A stretch of DNA of 7,265 nt, from positions 1-7,265 of the forward strand of contig JAFAMS010000321.1 of the NCBI GenBank assembly GCA_019233165.1, written 5' to 3'. The notes under the pieces are model-generated. The model ran no database searches, had not been told where the DNA came from, and saw only the letters and a list, made by a program, of their open reading frames with translations. This document shows, in pieces, positions 5,880 through 7,265 of this stretch; the first letter of the stretch is position 1; the number at the start of each line of letters is the position of its first letter. The translations under genes were made by a program, and so were the position numbers. This DNA is from Vulcanimicrobiota bacterium. Its GTDB lineage: Bacteria; Vulcanimicrobiota; Vulcanimicrobiia; Vulcanimicrobiales; Vulcanimicrobiaceae.

Positions 5880-7265
5880 ATGCTCGTTCAGTCCGCCTCA
5901 CCGTATCGGCCCGCTGGGACGCTCGATCCGTCGACCGCGCTCCTCCCCTATCGCGGACCGTGGAATGCGCGCAAGGCCGCGCACCTCTTGCGTCGAGCCG
6001 GCTTCGGAGGCTCCGCATCGGAGCTCGCCGCCTTCGCGGCACTCTCGATGGATGGCGCCGTCGACCGCTTGATTCACTTTCCGAACGCCGGCGGACTCCC
6101 GCCGGCTCCGGAGCTCGCCGACGACCGTCCTAATCGAGCTCTCATGCGGGCGTTCGCGAACGCCAACGCGCAGGGGCCGCAACCGCAGAATCAGATCGTG
6201 CGAACGTTTGCTGCCCCGCCGCGCCCCGATCCGCTCGGACTCTCGAATCAAATGATGGCGGAGGCGCCGATGCCCGGCGCGACGCCCGCTGCGCAACCCG
6301 CCGAGGCGAATCCCGCGATCAAGCAATTCGTCAAGAACCACGTTGCCAATTCGGTCGCGCTCATGCAATGGTGGCTCGGCCGGATGATTGCAACGCCGGC
6401 GCCGCTCCAAGAAAAGATGACGCTGTTCTGGCACGGGCATTTCACGACCGCGTATCAGGGCAAAGGGATCACCGCGCAGGACGTCCTGCGCCAGAATCAG
6501 CTGTATCGCAGCTTCGCGCTCGGCAATATTCGACAACTGACGCTCGCCGTTTCGCAGGATCCGGCGATGCTCAAGTATCTCGACAACCGCGCCAGCCGTG
6601 CCGAGCATCCGAACGAAAACTACGCGCGCGAGCTCATGGAGCTCTTCACGCTCGGCATCGGCAACTACACGGAGCAGGACGTCCGGGAATCGGCGCGCGC
6701 CTTTACCGGATGGACGATCGGGCCGGGGGACGAGTTCGTCTTCAACCGCCGCTTTCACGACGAAGGGGTGAAGACGTTCTTGGGACGCACCGGAAATTTC
6801 ACCGGCAGCGATATCGTCGACATCATCTTCCAGCAGCCGGCAGCCCCGAAATGGTTCGCGACGAAGCTGCTCGAGTTTTTCGTCTACAGCGACCCCGAGC
6901 CGGCGCTGGTCGACGGCGTGGCGGCGCTGCTCAAGAAAAACAACTTCGAGCTCGCGCCGGTGATGTCGACGCTCTTGCGGAGCGAGGTCTTTCACTCGGA
7001 GCGTGCCTATCGCGCGCTGGTGAAGAGTCCGACCGAATTCATTGTGGGCACGTACAAGCTCTTCGGCCTCTCCGAGATCGCGCCGCCGGTCCTCGGAGCG
7101 ATGAACCGCATGGGGCAGCGCTTGTTCTACCCGCCGAACGTCAAGGGCTGGGACGGCGGCGAAGCCTGGCTCAACAGCGCGACGCTGCTCAGCCGCGAGA
7201 ACTTCGCGAGCGCCGTTTGCCAGAATCCCGACATGATGCGCAATGCGACGTGGCTGACGCAGAAC
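5880..7265 (+). CDS. DUF1800 domain-containing protein, 3' end outside the window
   Basis: The frame from ATG 5880 stays open to the right edge, giving 462 residues without a stop. DUF1800 hallmarks are plain: WNARKAAHLLRRAGFGGSAS (28-47), LFWHGHFTT (182-190), PNENYARELMELFTLGIGNY (244-263) followed by ARAFTGWTI, FHDEGVKTFLG (292-302), and YPPNVKGWDGGEAWLNSATLL (417-437). DUF1800 is a widespread family of unknown biochemical role, often encoded next to a DUF1501 (sulfatase-like) gene, which would here lie beyond the window. No signal peptide or membrane span is seen at the N-terminus, although many relatives are thought to be exported. Residues 96-145 are a Pro/Ala/Gln-rich low-complexity insert between conserved helices. 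Most of the usual family length seems present, so only a modest C-terminal part is probably missing. The gene is divergent from mccB and need not be functionally linked to it. Family call is sure; function is unknown. Confidence 0.95.
   Translation, partial: MLVQSASPYRPAGTLDPSTALLPYRGPWNARKAAHLLRRAGFGGSASELAAFAALSMDGAVDRLIHFPNAGGLPPAPELADDRPNRALMRAFANANAQGPQPQNQIVRTFAAPPRPDPLGLSNQMMAEAPMPGATPAAQPAEANPAIKQFVKNHVANSVALMQWWLGRMIATPAPLQEKMTLFWHGHFTTAYQGKGITAQDVLRQNQLYRSFALGNIRQLTLAVSQDPAMLKYLDNRASRAEHPNENYARELMELFTLGIGNYTEQDVRESARAFTGWTIGPGDEFVFNRRFHDEGVKTFLGRTGNFTGSDIVDIIFQQPAAPKWFATKLLEFFVYSDPEPALVDGVAALLKKNNFELAPVMSTLLRSEVFHSERAYRALVKSPTEFIVGTYKLFGLSEIAPPVLGAMNRMGQRLFYPPNVKGWDGGEAWLNSATLLSRENFASAVCQNPDMMRNATWLTQN

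Noticed and set aside
5898..6995. Long - strand open frame of 365 codons
   Set aside because: It is antisense to the well-supported DUF1800 coding region, has an Arg/Glu-rich composition and shows no motif.

Overview
The window is GC-rich, densely packed bacterial chromosome with no stretch over about 130 bases lacking a gene. It shows no RNA genes, transposons, CRISPR array or phage genes. The gene mix is a sulfite-oxidase-type molybdoenzyme, a PDZ/multi-spanning sensor protein, a Crp/Fnr regulator, a DipZ-like thioredoxin, an acyl-CoA carboxylase and a DUF1800 protein. It would suit a free-living, respiring member of a GC-rich, little-cultured phylum (Eremiobacterota/WPS-2, Acidobacteriota or a relative). 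No marker gene is present, so that placement is only a guess.

Layout: (1) The left edge (to 308, + strand) holds the last 101 residues of a molybdopterin oxidoreductase. (2) From 5748 down to 316 on the - strand lie five genes in one tight block: the beta subunit of a methylcrotonyl-CoA-type carboxylase, a 617-residue membrane sensor-like protein (PDZ, several membrane spans, GAF, coiled coil, no kinase), a Crp/Fnr-family regulator, a secreted thioredoxin-like protein, and a secreted four-cysteine protein of unknown function. Junctions between them are 0 nt, 4 nt, 1 nt and a 20-nt overlap, so they almost certainly share a transcript and several are probably translationally coupled. (3) A 131-bp divergent spacer (5749-5879) follows. 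(4) From 5880 to the right edge (+ strand) runs a DUF1800 protein, cut off by the window end.

How they may work together: the carboxylase subunit looks like a catabolic gene (leucine or branched acyl-CoA breakdown). The sensor-like protein and the Crp-type regulator form an adjacent input/output pair in which the sensor has lost, or never had, a kinase. The thioredoxin and the cysteine-containing secreted protein look like an envelope redox enzyme and a possible client. These links come from gene order and motifs, not from direct evidence. The most interesting item is the kinase-less PDZ/GAF membrane protein coupled to a Crp/Fnr regulator.
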